From a virus, in IMG/VR virus record IMGVR_UViG_3300042731_008294, positions 1 to 45,135 of that record: a stretch of 45,135 bases of DNA; one strand, given 5' to 3'. The notes beneath the pieces are model-generated. The model had not been told where the DNA came from. It worked only from the letters and a program-made list of their open reading frames with translations, and ran no database searches. Position 1 is the stretch's first letter. Every line of letters starts with the position of its first letter. Positions 1-7,417 of the stretch are shown here, piece by piece. Position numbers and translations under genes: made by a program.

Positions 1-511
1 TCATACCTACATCTGAATATCCATAATACCCTGTAGTTCCTAAATGCACCAAATGAATATCTTTACCTGATTCTACTATTGCACAAAGTACATTATTTGT
101 TGCATTAATATTATTATTAACAGTATATCTTTTATGGTAGGGTGACTTCATGCTATATGGAGCAGCACGTTGTTCTGCCAAATGAACTATTGTAACTGGA
201 TCATATTTATTAATTAATGTCAATAATCTATGATAATTATCAGCAACATTAAAATTCTCATATTTAATTATTTTTCCTGTTATATCTTTCCATGTCTGTA
301 ACCGTCCATGTATAGGCCAAATAGGAGTCAATGAATTACTTTCAAGTTCAACATCTGTTATTCGTCTAGCTAGATTATCAACAATAACCACATTAAATCC
401 TGCTTTAGAAAGTTTCAATGCTGTGGGCCAACCAACAAATCCATCTCCCCCCAATACTAATATTATAGGATAATTATTAAATTTTAAATCTTCATCTTTT
501 TTTGAGGTCAT
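1..511 (-). CDS. UDP-sulfoquinovose synthase-like NAD-dependent epimerase/dehydratase (3' end cut by window)
   Basis: Reading from an ATG at 511, about 170 residues are visible before the left edge cuts the gene. The N-terminus has an extended-SDR nucleotide-binding loop (GGDGFVGWPTALKLSK), then VDNLARR, a SLTPI...IHGRLQTW...TGK stretch, HLAEQRAAPYSM, and HLGTTGYYG. These are the hallmarks of SQD1/SqdB, which makes UDP-sulfoquinovose from UDP-glucose and sulfite; ordinary UDP-glucose epimerases lack the WPTAL and EQR.APYSM blocks. The Thr of LGT matches the active-site Thr; the catalytic YxxxK lies beyond the window. The start overlaps the previous gene by 20 bp. It is the last visible gene of a sugar-transfer island, so it probably makes a modified nucleotide sugar for those transferases. 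Whether it uses sulfite cannot be told from this fragment. Confidence 0.8.
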   Translation of the reverse strand, partial: MTSKKDEDLKFNNYPIILVLGGDGFVGWPTALKLSKAGFNVVIVDNLARRITDVELESNSLTPIWPIHGRLQTWKDITGKIIKYENFNVADNYHRLLTLINKYDPVTIVHLAEQRAAPYSMKSPYHKRYTVNNNINATNNVLCAIVESGKDIHLVHLGTTGYYGYSDVGM

Positions 512-1280
512 TTTGATACTCCCTTAGTGTATCTTGCTTTGCTCCTTTATTTGCTCCCCATAAAATTCCTTGTCCATGTCCTTGTGGACTTAAAAATGAT
601 GGTGGAACATCACCGAACTTTACTTCATCTTTTAAATCTAGATAAGCATAATAACATGATGTTTGCCCAAATCCTGTTTCTCTTTTATGAGCAGGAACTT
701 TACATAAATGATATATCCATCTATCTAAAAATTTCCTACTATTCTCACTACCATTATATCCTTGAACAGATATTAATGTAGCTCTATTTTCATATCTAAC
801 ATAACCTTCACGTTTTATCTGTTTTTCTATTCTCCATCTTGTAGTGAAATCATTAGCCTTAACAGTTTCAACTATAGGAGTTATATCTTTTTTAACGTAT
901 GTATCAATATCAACATGTAACATTGGTTCTTGATACATATCTAAAAGTTGTTTTATTTCTTTTAATCTATCTTCAGCCGCAATCATTAACTTCCAAACTT
1001 TACTTTCTTTATCAACCTTAACTGATTCTACTCTATTCTTATATTTTAATAAAGTTTTTTTATCAACCTTGGCACGTTTAGCCATTTGATCATAATCAAG
1101 GTCTTCATTCATGACTATTACATCATGATATAAATCATGTAATTTATCAATTCTTTTATCATCTAAATTTCTTGTAGACAAAAAAAGTCTTAAACCATAA
1201 CCATTACTTTTAGCTAATGACTGAACAAAAAGCTTTGCCCATTCAAAATATCCTTCTGTAAAATAACTATGTATTATCAT
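492..1280 (-). CDS. Putative GT-A type glycosyltransferase (paralogue A of tandem pair)
   Basis: 262 residues. The opening (IIHSYFTEGYFEWAKLFVQS) is a typical first strand and helix of a GT-A nucleotide-sugar transferase, and HVDIDTY near residue 124 looks like the metal-binding DxD. The C-terminal half carries LDRWIYHL, a GFGQTSCYYAY segment and ILWGANKGAK. It is clearly a paralogue of the next gene upstream: the same blocks occur in the same order. The two genes overlap by the ATGA at 1277-1280, so they are translationally coupled. The family looks GT8-like, but I cannot assign a CAZy family or a substrate. Its position between sugar kinases, transferases and the sulfoquinovose-synthase-like gene supports a role in building a glycan. 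Confidence 0.65.
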   Translation of the reverse strand: MIIHSYFTEGYFEWAKLFVQSLAKSNGYGLRLFLSTRNLDDKRIDKLHDLYHDVIVMNEDLDYDQMAKRAKVDKKTLLKYKNRVESVKVDKESKVWKLMIAAEDRLKEIKQLLDMYQEPMLHVDIDTYVKKDITPIVETVKANDFTTRWRIEKQIKREGYVRYENRATLISVQGYNGSENSRKFLDRWIYHLCKVPAHKRETGFGQTSCYYAYLDLKDEVKFGDVPPSFLSPQGHGQGILWGANKGAKQDTLREYQNDLKKR

Positions 1281-2080
1281 TTTCTATTAAAATCTGCTCT
1301 AAACCTTGCTAGGTTTTCGTGCTTTGCTCCTTTATTTGCTCCCCACAATATACAATTATCTCCTTGGCCTGATAGACTATATGTATTAGGTGGAATTATT
1401 CCCCAATACAGCATATCTTTTAAATAATCGTATGCTTCATAACACGTTATTTGTCCAAATCCTCTTGCTCTGTATTTTGGTGAAACTCTTTCTATATAAT
1501 ACATCCATCTATCTAAAAAAAGTAAACTAGGGTCTCCTATTTTATATCCCTGAATACAACAAATAATCACATAAGCTTTTTTCTTTATATATCCAAATTT
1601 TTTCATTTGTTGATCATATTTTATTATAGACGTAAAATCATGATTATCTATAATATCAAACCAAGGATCAAGAGATTTCCTTATATAAGAATCAATATCA
1701 AGATTTAACATCAAATCCCCTTTATTAAGACTGTATGCAACCCTTTTTATCTCCCTTATTCTATCTTCTGCCGATATCATCAACTTCCAAACCCAATTAT
1801 ACTTGTTGATTTTAACATTTTCAGTTTCAGTTTTATATTGCATTAAAGTGTCAAGGGGAATTTCTGCTCTTTTAGCTAATGTCTTATAATCAAGATTTTG
1901 ATTAATTACTTCAATATCACCTTTATAAAGTTTTTTAAGTTGCTCTTGTCTATTTTTATCAAGATTTCTTGAAGATAAAATTAATTTGTATTTCTTTTTA
2001 TTTGTTTTAGCTAATGATTCTACAAATAATCTTGCCCAATCATAATATCCTTCTGTAAAATAACTATGAACAATTTTCAT
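1277..2080 (-). CDS. Putative GT-A type glycosyltransferase (paralogue B of tandem pair)
   Basis: 267 residues, collinear with its downstream neighbour. Shared blocks include HSYFTEGYYDWARLFVESLAKTN, VWKLMISAEDRIREIK, a DxD-like NLDIDSY, LFLDRWMYYIERV, GFGQITCYEAYDYLKD and CILWGANKGAKHENL. The two copies have diverged throughout their length, so this is an old duplication rather than an assembly artefact. The two products could add successive sugars or use different acceptors. The start overlaps the end of the 307-residue upstream gene by 17 bp. The fold assignment rests on the DxD and N-terminal pattern; the donor is unknown. Confidence 0.65.
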   Translation of the reverse strand: MKIVHSYFTEGYYDWARLFVESLAKTNKKKYKLILSSRNLDKNRQEQLKKLYKGDIEVINQNLDYKTLAKRAEIPLDTLMQYKTETENVKINKYNWVWKLMISAEDRIREIKRVAYSLNKGDLMLNLDIDSYIRKSLDPWFDIIDNHDFTSIIKYDQQMKKFGYIKKKAYVIICCIQGYKIGDPSLLFLDRWMYYIERVSPKYRARGFGQITCYEAYDYLKDMLYWGIIPPNTYSLSGQGDNCILWGANKGAKHENLARFRADFNRK

Positions 2081-2987
2081 ATATAAACATCCTTTTCAAT
2101 TTTTTCTTAACTTTAGGTGTCAACCCAAAAGCTTCCTTACATGCTAATTTTACTTTTTTTTCTCTTGTTTTTCTATAGTTGTCTACCTTTCTTCTCAAAA
2201 AACTTGTTGTTCTTTTACCTGCCTTTTGTTTTCCTACTTTTGGATGTTTTTTTTCATATTCTTTTATCGTCTTCTCAATCAAATATCCAAGAAAATATCC
2301 ATGTTCACATCTTATAATTAATTCATCAATTATCTCAATATTTTCTTGAGGTAAAATAGGTTTTAAAGTGTTAAATGCAGATAAAAGTTGTTCATAACAT
2401 CCTTTAACATCCCATTTTAAATATTCAGGAGTTGGATTACATATTTCACTTACATATTTCTCTCTATTCAATCTTTGAAATTTAAATGGTGTATTAGACC
2501 ATTTTTCAATTTCAGTATCAATATCATCAGACCATTCAGCTATTTTATCTTTATCAAAATTTGCAAAAAAATTCGGAAATAAAGTTCCTGTATGTTTATC
2601 AACTTTCTCTAGAAAATTTCTCAACCTTGCACTAGCCGCTTGATTAGTAACTAATACCCTATCTAATAAAAGTCTTATATGATGAAATGCCTTATACTGA
2701 TCTTTAGTATAATCATCAATCAACTCATAAAAATAAAGAGTAAATCCAAGACCTCTTAATACAAGGCATACATGACCTGATTTAATTCCATATTTTGGTA
2801 TATCAACTTCATTTTGATCTGATTCTCCAATAGCAACCATCCATTTACCAAAAACCTTCCAAGCTTCACCTATCTTAAGTTTAGAAGGCAAGTCTTTTTT
2901 CTTACCCATTAAACGAACTCCATATCCACTCCTTTTTTTCTTTTTAACAACTTCAATATCTGCTATTATTGGTATTTTACATTCCAT
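2064..2987 (-). CDS. Hypothetical protein, 307 aa, lysine-rich C-terminus
   Basis: I do not recognise this protein. It has a basic N-terminal stretch (KKKKRSGYG near residue 16), a mixed alpha/beta first half, a helical middle and a strongly basic C-terminal third rich in KK/RK pairs (about residues 245-300). No signal peptide, membrane helix or metal-binding cluster is visible. It overlaps the genes on both sides (17 bp downstream, 11 bp upstream) inside the glycosyltransferase run, so it is almost certainly co-expressed with them. The basic tail could bind nucleic acid or an acidic partner, but that is only a guess. Confidence 0.6.
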   Translation of the reverse strand: MECKIPIIADIEVVKKKKRSGYGVRLMGKKKDLPSKLKIGEAWKVFGKWMVAIGESDQNEVDIPKYGIKSGHVCLVLRGLGFTLYFYELIDDYTKDQYKAFHHIRLLLDRVLVTNQAASARLRNFLEKVDKHTGTLFPNFFANFDKDKIAEWSDDIDTEIEKWSNTPFKFQRLNREKYVSEICNPTPEYLKWDVKGCYEQLLSAFNTLKPILPQENIEIIDELIIRCEHGYFLGYLIEKTIKEYEKKHPKVGKQKAGKRTTSFLRRKVDNYRKTREKKVKLACKEAFGLTPKVKKKLKRMFIYENCS

Positions 2988-4056
2988 TTATAACTTCCCT
3001 AAATATCTTTCTTTCATTATTATTTATTACCTTTTCCCATGTCCAATCTTTCAATATAGTTTTTCTTGCTTTTAATCCCATTTCATAAACTTTTCTTTGA
3101 TTTTTCTTCATCCATTTCAATCTATGAGAATATTTAGAAACTTTCAATTTTACTAACCATCCATTCTCACCTTGTTTTATAAATTCAGGCATATTACCTA
3201 TTTCATTTGATAAAATTGGCTTTCCACAACTAGCTGCTTCTAATGCTGTATTTGGTGTACCATCCATAGTAGACGCTACAATATATGCATCAGCACTATT
3301 ATAAAACTCATTCATTTTATCTTCAGGTAACGCATTCTCAAAATTTCTTTCATTGGTTATAAGTTTAACATTAGCTTCTCTACATGCAGGTTTTATTATT
3401 GATTCTAAGCCCTTTTCTGGATTTGCTTTACCACAAAAGGCAATAGTGAATTTAGCTTCAGGCTTTTTTTCAAAAACATTTCTAGTTGGAAAAAAAACTT
3501 TAGGATCAACCCCTCTTGGAGCTAAAAAGGTAGGCCCATTATATATTTTTCTAAGGTCTTTTAAGCTCAACTCATTATTAGCAAGTATAGCTTTACATTT
3601 ACTAGTGAGATTTCTAAAATTTGATATAGCCATTTCTTTAGATTTTCCACTCATAAAAATAGGTCTTAAAGTAGGATATACAGTAACCATAGTAATTACT
3701 TTATTCCCTCTTTCTAATGTTCTTTTAGTACTTTTCTTAATAAGCATTGTATGAAAAAGAAAGTATATAAGATCGAATTTTTTTGATTGCTTCTTTTGAT
3801 CATTAAGCCATTTATTAAAATGATTTATATCCATAAAATCAGGATCATTTCCATGCATTTTATTATTTATATACCTATTTACATCCTTTTTACTGAAAGC
3901 ATTAATAGTGCTCATTCTTTCAAAATTATTATAACTTTCAGAATCCATTAAAACAAAATCAAATTCGTCTTCAAGATACTTCTTAATCATTTGTGCTCTT
4001 TTCCATCCCCCCCATTTTTTAGTATCAGATACTAAAAGAACAGATTTTTTATTCAT
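2977..4056 (-). CDS. GT4-family (GT-B fold) glycosyltransferase
   Basis: 359 residues. The C-terminal half is a classic Glycos_transf_1 domain: GVDPKVFFP, then FCGKANPEKG (the family GR...KG donor-binding region), NSADAYIVASTMDGTPNTAL and EAASCGKPILSNEIGNMP, which together give the EX7E-like donor site, and ENGWLV. A retaining sugar transfer from a nucleotide-sugar donor is expected. It is a paralogue of the larger GT4 at 7394-8656, sharing the DGTPNxALEAA, GNMPEFIK and DWTWEK-type blocks. The start has a good SD (GAGGGGG, about 5 nt upstream) and sits at an ATGA overlap with the kinase gene. The acceptor is unknown. Confidence 0.85.
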   Translation of the reverse strand: MNKKSVLLVSDTKKWGGWKRAQMIKKYLEDEFDFVLMDSESYNNFERMSTINAFSKKDVNRYINNKMHGNDPDFMDINHFNKWLNDQKKQSKKFDLIYFLFHTMLIKKSTKRTLERGNKVITMVTVYPTLRPIFMSGKSKEMAISNFRNLTSKCKAILANNELSLKDLRKIYNGPTFLAPRGVDPKVFFPTRNVFEKKPEAKFTIAFCGKANPEKGLESIIKPACREANVKLITNERNFENALPEDKMNEFYNSADAYIVASTMDGTPNTALEAASCGKPILSNEIGNMPEFIKQGENGWLVKLKVSKYSHRLKWMKKNQRKVYEMGLKARKTILKDWTWEKVINNNERKIFREVINGM

Positions 4057-5018
4057 AAATCCCCCTCAAATAATTCCTTATATGTAACAACAGAAGTCTC
4101 TTTTTTCGATACAGCAATTTTACCTGCTCTTGCTGCATATATTAATATCTTTTCCATATCATCTTCCCAAGGTTCATAACACATCATATAAGCTAATACA
4201 GCAATAACAACATCCCCTGCTCCACATACATCATATATATGTTCAGGTTTGTCCATTATATGACATGGATTCTTTTTATATTTTGATCTATTAAAATATG
4301 CCATTCCTTCATATCCAAGAGTAACCAATATCTGATATGTACTAAATTTATCGAAAAGAATTCTACCTACATCAGGTAATGATTCCTTTGTAACTTTCAA
4401 TCCTGAAAAATATTCAGCTTCTTTCTTATTCAGTTTTACTAATTCACATATATAATCTTGATTATAATAATGATCTCCTTTATATGGATCAATCAACATT
4501 TTTATTTTTCTTTCAATACAAAATTTAGAAAGATAATATAACATGGTCTCTGTAACTGCTCCCTTACCATAATCAGCCACAATAACAATATCAATATGTT
4601 CATCATCAAACTGATCTAATGCTTTTTCAATTTCAATATCAGTTATTTTTCTACCCTTACCAACATCAAGTCTAACTATTTGTTGTTGACCGCTACATAT
4701 TCTTGTTTTAACAAATGTCTTAGGTATATCAAATGTCCATCTATCATCAAGCATGTTTTCAATCCAACGTCCATCAACAGTATTTGAAGTTCCACCTATT
4801 ATAATAGGTTCTCCACCAATAGCTTTAATATTTTGATATACGTTACCTGCTCCCCCTAAATATCGTCTTTTTGTTTCAATATCAACAATTGGAATAGGAG
4901 CTTCAGGAGATAATCTATTTACTTCTCCATAAACCCATTCATCAATCATTAAATCTCCCACTATAAGGACTTTTGGATTATGAACACCCTTCTTTTCATC
5001 ATAATAGCTCCACTTCAT
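4053..5018 (-). CDS. PfkB-family kinase, HldE/RfaE N-terminal-like (heptose-7-phosphate kinase type)
   Basis: 321 residues spanning a whole PfkB kinase domain. Visible blocks are VLIVGDLMIDEWVYG, RLSPEAPIPIVDI, YLGGAGNVYQNIKAIGG, TRICSGQQQIVRLD, VIVADYGKGAV, LVKLNKKEAEYFSG and YDVCGAGDVVIAVLA, whose Asp (about residue 268) is the catalytic base. SPEAP.P, the GGAGNV block, QQ.VRLD and DYGKG are diagnostic for D-glycero-beta-D-manno-heptose-7-phosphate kinase (HldE domain 1/HldA) rather than ribokinase. The C-terminal adenylyltransferase half of bifunctional HldE is absent, so this is a kinase-only form; a partner could come from the host. In context it probably feeds ADP-heptose or a related activated sugar to the neighbouring transferases. 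ATGA overlaps couple it to both neighbours. Confidence 0.82.
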   Translation of the reverse strand: MKWSYYDEKKGVHNPKVLIVGDLMIDEWVYGEVNRLSPEAPIPIVDIETKRRYLGGAGNVYQNIKAIGGEPIIIGGTSNTVDGRWIENMLDDRWTFDIPKTFVKTRICSGQQQIVRLDVGKGRKITDIEIEKALDQFDDEHIDIVIVADYGKGAVTETMLYYLSKFCIERKIKMLIDPYKGDHYYNQDYICELVKLNKKEAEYFSGLKVTKESLPDVGRILFDKFSTYQILVTLGYEGMAYFNRSKYKKNPCHIMDKPEHIYDVCGAGDVVIAVLAYMMCYEPWEDDMEKILIYAARAGKIAVSKKETSVVTYKELFEGDL

Positions 5019-5416
5019 ATCTTCACCACCCTTTTAGGTACAGATAGACCTCTATTTTTTAATATAGATGTAAATTTATTCCATAAAGCATCAGGCAACC
5101 ATCTCATTTCATATCTGCCTTTTTTCTGAACATCCTTGAATCCTTGCTCCATTCCTGAAGTCATTCCAAGATCACAATAAAAAACTGTTCTTTCTGCAAC
5201 ATCTCTCCAAAAAAATCCTGCTTTAATTCCTTTTTTTCTTTCATTCGGTATATCATCTCTTAAAACAAATTCTTGAGTATATAATAGATGTGATGCATAA
5301 GGCGATTCATTGTGATTTACCAACATATCATGCATACAAAATCTACCATACATCTCATTAACTTTAATCATATCTTTATCACCTGCATATGGTGATTCCA
5401 AAATAACTCTTTCCAT
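5015..5416 (-). CDS. DUF7768-like (nucleoside 2-deoxyribosyltransferase-like) protein
   Basis: 133 residues. The opening VILESPYAGD, then RFCMHDMLVNHNESPYASHLLYTQ, DDIPNERKKGIKAG and ERTVFYCDLGMTSGMEQGF, match a small phage/bacterial family I know as DUF7768, related to nucleoside 2-deoxyribosyltransferases. That fold binds nucleotide-like ligands through an N-terminal SPY.G loop, and here the ESPYAGD and MTSGM segments would line the pocket. No reaction is established for this family as far as I know. It sits between a GT and the HldE-like kinase with an ATGA overlap, so it may act on nucleotide sugars, but the family is also common alone in phages. Confidence 0.65.
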   Translation of the reverse strand: MERVILESPYAGDKDMIKVNEMYGRFCMHDMLVNHNESPYASHLLYTQEFVLRDDIPNERKKGIKAGFFWRDVAERTVFYCDLGMTSGMEQGFKDVQKKGRYEMRWLPDALWNKFTSILKNRGLSVPKRVVKI

Positions 5417-5429
5417 AACATTTTTCTCC

Positions 5430-6368
5430 TTATATTTTTTCTAATACTTTTAAAACATCTTCTAATCTTCTTTTACATGAATGATGAGATTGCATATATT
5501 GAAATGCTTTCTCTCTCATTTTTGTGGTATTCCTATTTTTCCACTCATCCCATAAATTTTTAACTATCATAGGATCATTATAACTATAAAATGGAACATA
5601 AAGGTCTTCAGGTATGTATCTGTCCATATCTTTGAATTTTCGCATTATCATGAATGCTCCTGCTCCCAAATATTGAAAAGGTCTAACGTCCATATACCCA
5701 TCAATCTCATATCCCACACACAAACCTAAGATACATTTTGCAGAAGCACTTAATTCAAGGGTTCTCTCTCTTAAATCTTGAGCAGATTGAGTTTTAAATA
5801 TTTTAATCTTCATTACTTTTTGTAAACTTTCTATAAATCCTGCTCTGTTATCAGCCCATCCTTGTCTATGAGCACCCGGTGAACCTGTAAAAACAGGATT
5901 CTTAAAAGCAAGTTCTTTCTCCCATTCTCCCATAACATCATAACACAAAGATGAATAAGGACTATAAAAAACAGGTATTTTAAAAGCTTTTGAGCAATTT
6001 TCCACCATTGGATAAGTTCCAACAAAAGCTGCATCAAATACTCCCCTCAAATCTCCCATATATCTATCTTTAGTTCTAGCATCTTGACAAGTATGGACAA
6101 TTATAGTAGGTAATTTTGATTTAATATCTTTAAAGAAATTCATTATTGTATTTGTTGGATGGATATTAGCATGAAAACTTAAATGAGTAAAAATATAATG
6201 AGGTTCTATTTTTAAAATTTCCCATCTTAAATCATTTAATGGAGTCGATTTATAATCTATATGATAAACAGCAACATTATTCATATTTAACCCTTGTGTA
6301 AAGGTTTTCACAAACCAAGAGTAACCTAAATTCGTATTACCTATTATTAATGCTTTTTTTATACTCAT
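5430..6368 (-). CDS. Putative GT-B glycosyltransferase, CgeB-like
   Basis: 312 residues. The N-terminus (KKALIIGNTNLGYSWFVKTF) begins a Rossmann-like domain, and the middle (IFTHLSFHANIHPTNTIM, HTCQDARTKDRYMGDL) resembles the acceptor domain of CgeB/DUF3880 proteins. The C-terminal half has YMDVRPFQYLGAGAFMIMRKF and a VPFYSYNDPMI segment, the usual donor-side pattern (VRxFE..ACG.F.L...) of these enzymes. It ends with a helical tail (KAFQYMQSHHSC) like other GT-B proteins. The start overlaps the small zinc-ribbon gene by 32 bp. I infer sugar transfer, with lower certainty than for the GT4 genes because the conserved Glu of the donor site is not obvious. Confidence 0.65.
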   Translation of the reverse strand: MSIKKALIIGNTNLGYSWFVKTFTQGLNMNNVAVYHIDYKSTPLNDLRWEILKIEPHYIFTHLSFHANIHPTNTIMNFFKDIKSKLPTIIVHTCQDARTKDRYMGDLRGVFDAAFVGTYPMVENCSKAFKIPVFYSPYSSLCYDVMGEWEKELAFKNPVFTGSPGAHRQGWADNRAGFIESLQKVMKIKIFKTQSAQDLRERTLELSASAKCILGLCVGYEIDGYMDVRPFQYLGAGAFMIMRKFKDMDRYIPEDLYVPFYSYNDPMIVKNLWDEWKNRNTTKMREKAFQYMQSHHSCKRRLEDVLKVLEKI

Positions 6369-6561
6369 ATGATAAACATTCCTTTATAAGTTTTTCCAAT
6401 TCATCTATATTCTTCATCGTATTTTCTAAAGGTGTATTTTCTTCTAATATATAGCTATCACCACCACACCAATCACATCTTGGATTAACACATTCAGCAC
6501 CCTTCTTTTCAGGATATGCTTCAAATTCATGATGACATTTATTACAATGAAAATATGACAT
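6337..6561 (-). CDS. Small zinc-ribbon protein, 74 aa
   Basis: The N-terminal half has FHCNKCHHEF and then CVNPRCDWCGG, giving CxxC and CxxxxCxxC groups that can hold one zinc. The C-terminal half is a charged helix. It has a GGGGGA-type SD about 6 nt upstream of the ATG and overlaps the CgeB-like gene by 32 bp. No function is recognised; such ribbons usually mediate protein or nucleic-acid contacts. Confidence 0.6.
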   Translation of the reverse strand: MSYFHCNKCHHEFEAYPEKKGAECVNPRCDWCGGDSYILEENTPLENTMKNIDELEKLIKECLSYEYKKSINNR

Positions 6562-6574
6562 TTTTACTCCCCCA

Positions 6575-7324
6575 TTAATTATCTATATAATCCAATATAC
6601 ACATATCTTTAGCTGTGGTAGTATCAAACCATGAAGTTTTAGCTTCTAATAAAATCCATTTATCATAACTTAAACATGAATTATTAACTAATTTTTCCAT
6701 GTATAATCTCTGTAATAAATCCATTAATGAAGTTTGCGATCTAATATCTGAAGCTGTTTCTCTTCCGGGCCATTTCCACAATGCAGCTTCATGAACCATG
6801 AAAATAGTTGCTTTTGTAGCATGTGTTTCATCACATACAGCAAATATAGGAACTGCTGCACTAGCTATAATACCAGTTCCATGAGCAATAAACTTAATAC
6901 CTTTTTTTTGGTATTTCTCAATTAAATCAGCTAATGCTAAACCAGAAAATGCATCACCGCCCGGAGAATCAATGAATAAATGAACTTCACTTCCTTCTCC
7001 AAACCCGAATTCATCTACAGCAATAATCATATCAGTCCAAGCTCTTGTAACATCTGCAACTGATAATCCTGAAAATAATTTAATATAAAGTTTGTTTCCA
7101 TATCTTGCAGATAGTTGAGAAAGCTCATATCCTTCTTTTCTAACTTCCATACTCTTTACAACTTTATCCCCTTCTTTTACTTCAACAACTGCATTTTTAG
7201 AATCTTTGCTTCTAATATCAATTGTAACTTTATGCTCTACAACTCGATTATTATCAACTTTTTTATCCATCATAGAACATCCAAAAAAACTTAACAATAC
7301 CATTAAAAAAATAACTTTCTTCAT
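6575..7324 (-). CDS. ClpP/SppA-type serine protease with lipoprotein signal peptide
   Basis: I place the start at 7324, not at an upstream ATG at 7357, because AAAGGAG lies 8 nt before it and the protein then begins with a signal peptide (MKKVIFLMVLLSFFGC) with a lipobox-like Cys16. The mature part is a ClpP/crotonase fold: FIDSPGGDAFSG (oxyanion loop, about 119-128), GIIASAAVPIFAV with the nucleophile at Ser155, and FMVHEAALW with His178. At the position where E. coli ClpP has its catalytic Asp (RDRF segment) the sequence reads KTSW, so the third residue is Thr or lies elsewhere. The domain should be anchored to a membrane and face the periplasm or outside, unlike cytoplasmic ClpP. It sits inside the sugar island just after a 76-bp repeat. 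The substrate is unknown. Confidence 0.8.
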   Translation of the reverse strand: MKKVIFLMVLLSFFGCSMMDKKVDNNRVVEHKVTIDIRSKDSKNAVVEVKEGDKVVKSMEVRKEGYELSQLSARYGNKLYIKLFSGLSVADVTRAWTDMIIAVDEFGFGEGSEVHLFIDSPGGDAFSGLALADLIEKYQKKGIKFIAHGTGIIASAAVPIFAVCDETHATKATIFMVHEAALWKWPGRETASDIRSQTSLMDLLQRLYMEKLVNNSCLSYDKWILLEAKTSWFDTTTAKDMCILDYIDN

Positions 7325-7341
7325 AGTAAATCTCCTTTCTT

Positions 7342-7417
7342 TAGGTGATTCTGACACCCAAAATGTAAAAATTTCTTCTAAAAAAATTTTGACTTAGCTT
7401 TTTAAAATCGGTTTTTC
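7342..7417 (-). repeat. Copy A of a 76-bp direct repeat
   Basis: This stretch is identical at 70 of 76 positions to 23565-23640, in the same orientation. It spans the last seven codons and stop of the GT4 gene (7394-8656) and ends just before the SD of the ClpP-like gene. It contains an AT-rich self-complementary part (AAATTT...AAATTT) and, in this copy only, a short GGTG/CACC stem. It could be a leader, a weak terminator/promoter unit, or the scar of a duplicated junction. Confidence 0.85.

Noticed and set aside
3864-3871. TATAAATA motif on the minus strand (also at 21742-21749 and 27485-27492)
   Set aside because: All three lie deep inside coding regions with no gene start soon after; expected by chance in AT-rich DNA.
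7325-7357. Upstream ATG for the ClpP-like gene (adds MSESPKERRFT)
   Set aside because: It would bury the signal peptide and lies before the AAAGGAG site that fits the ATG at 7324.
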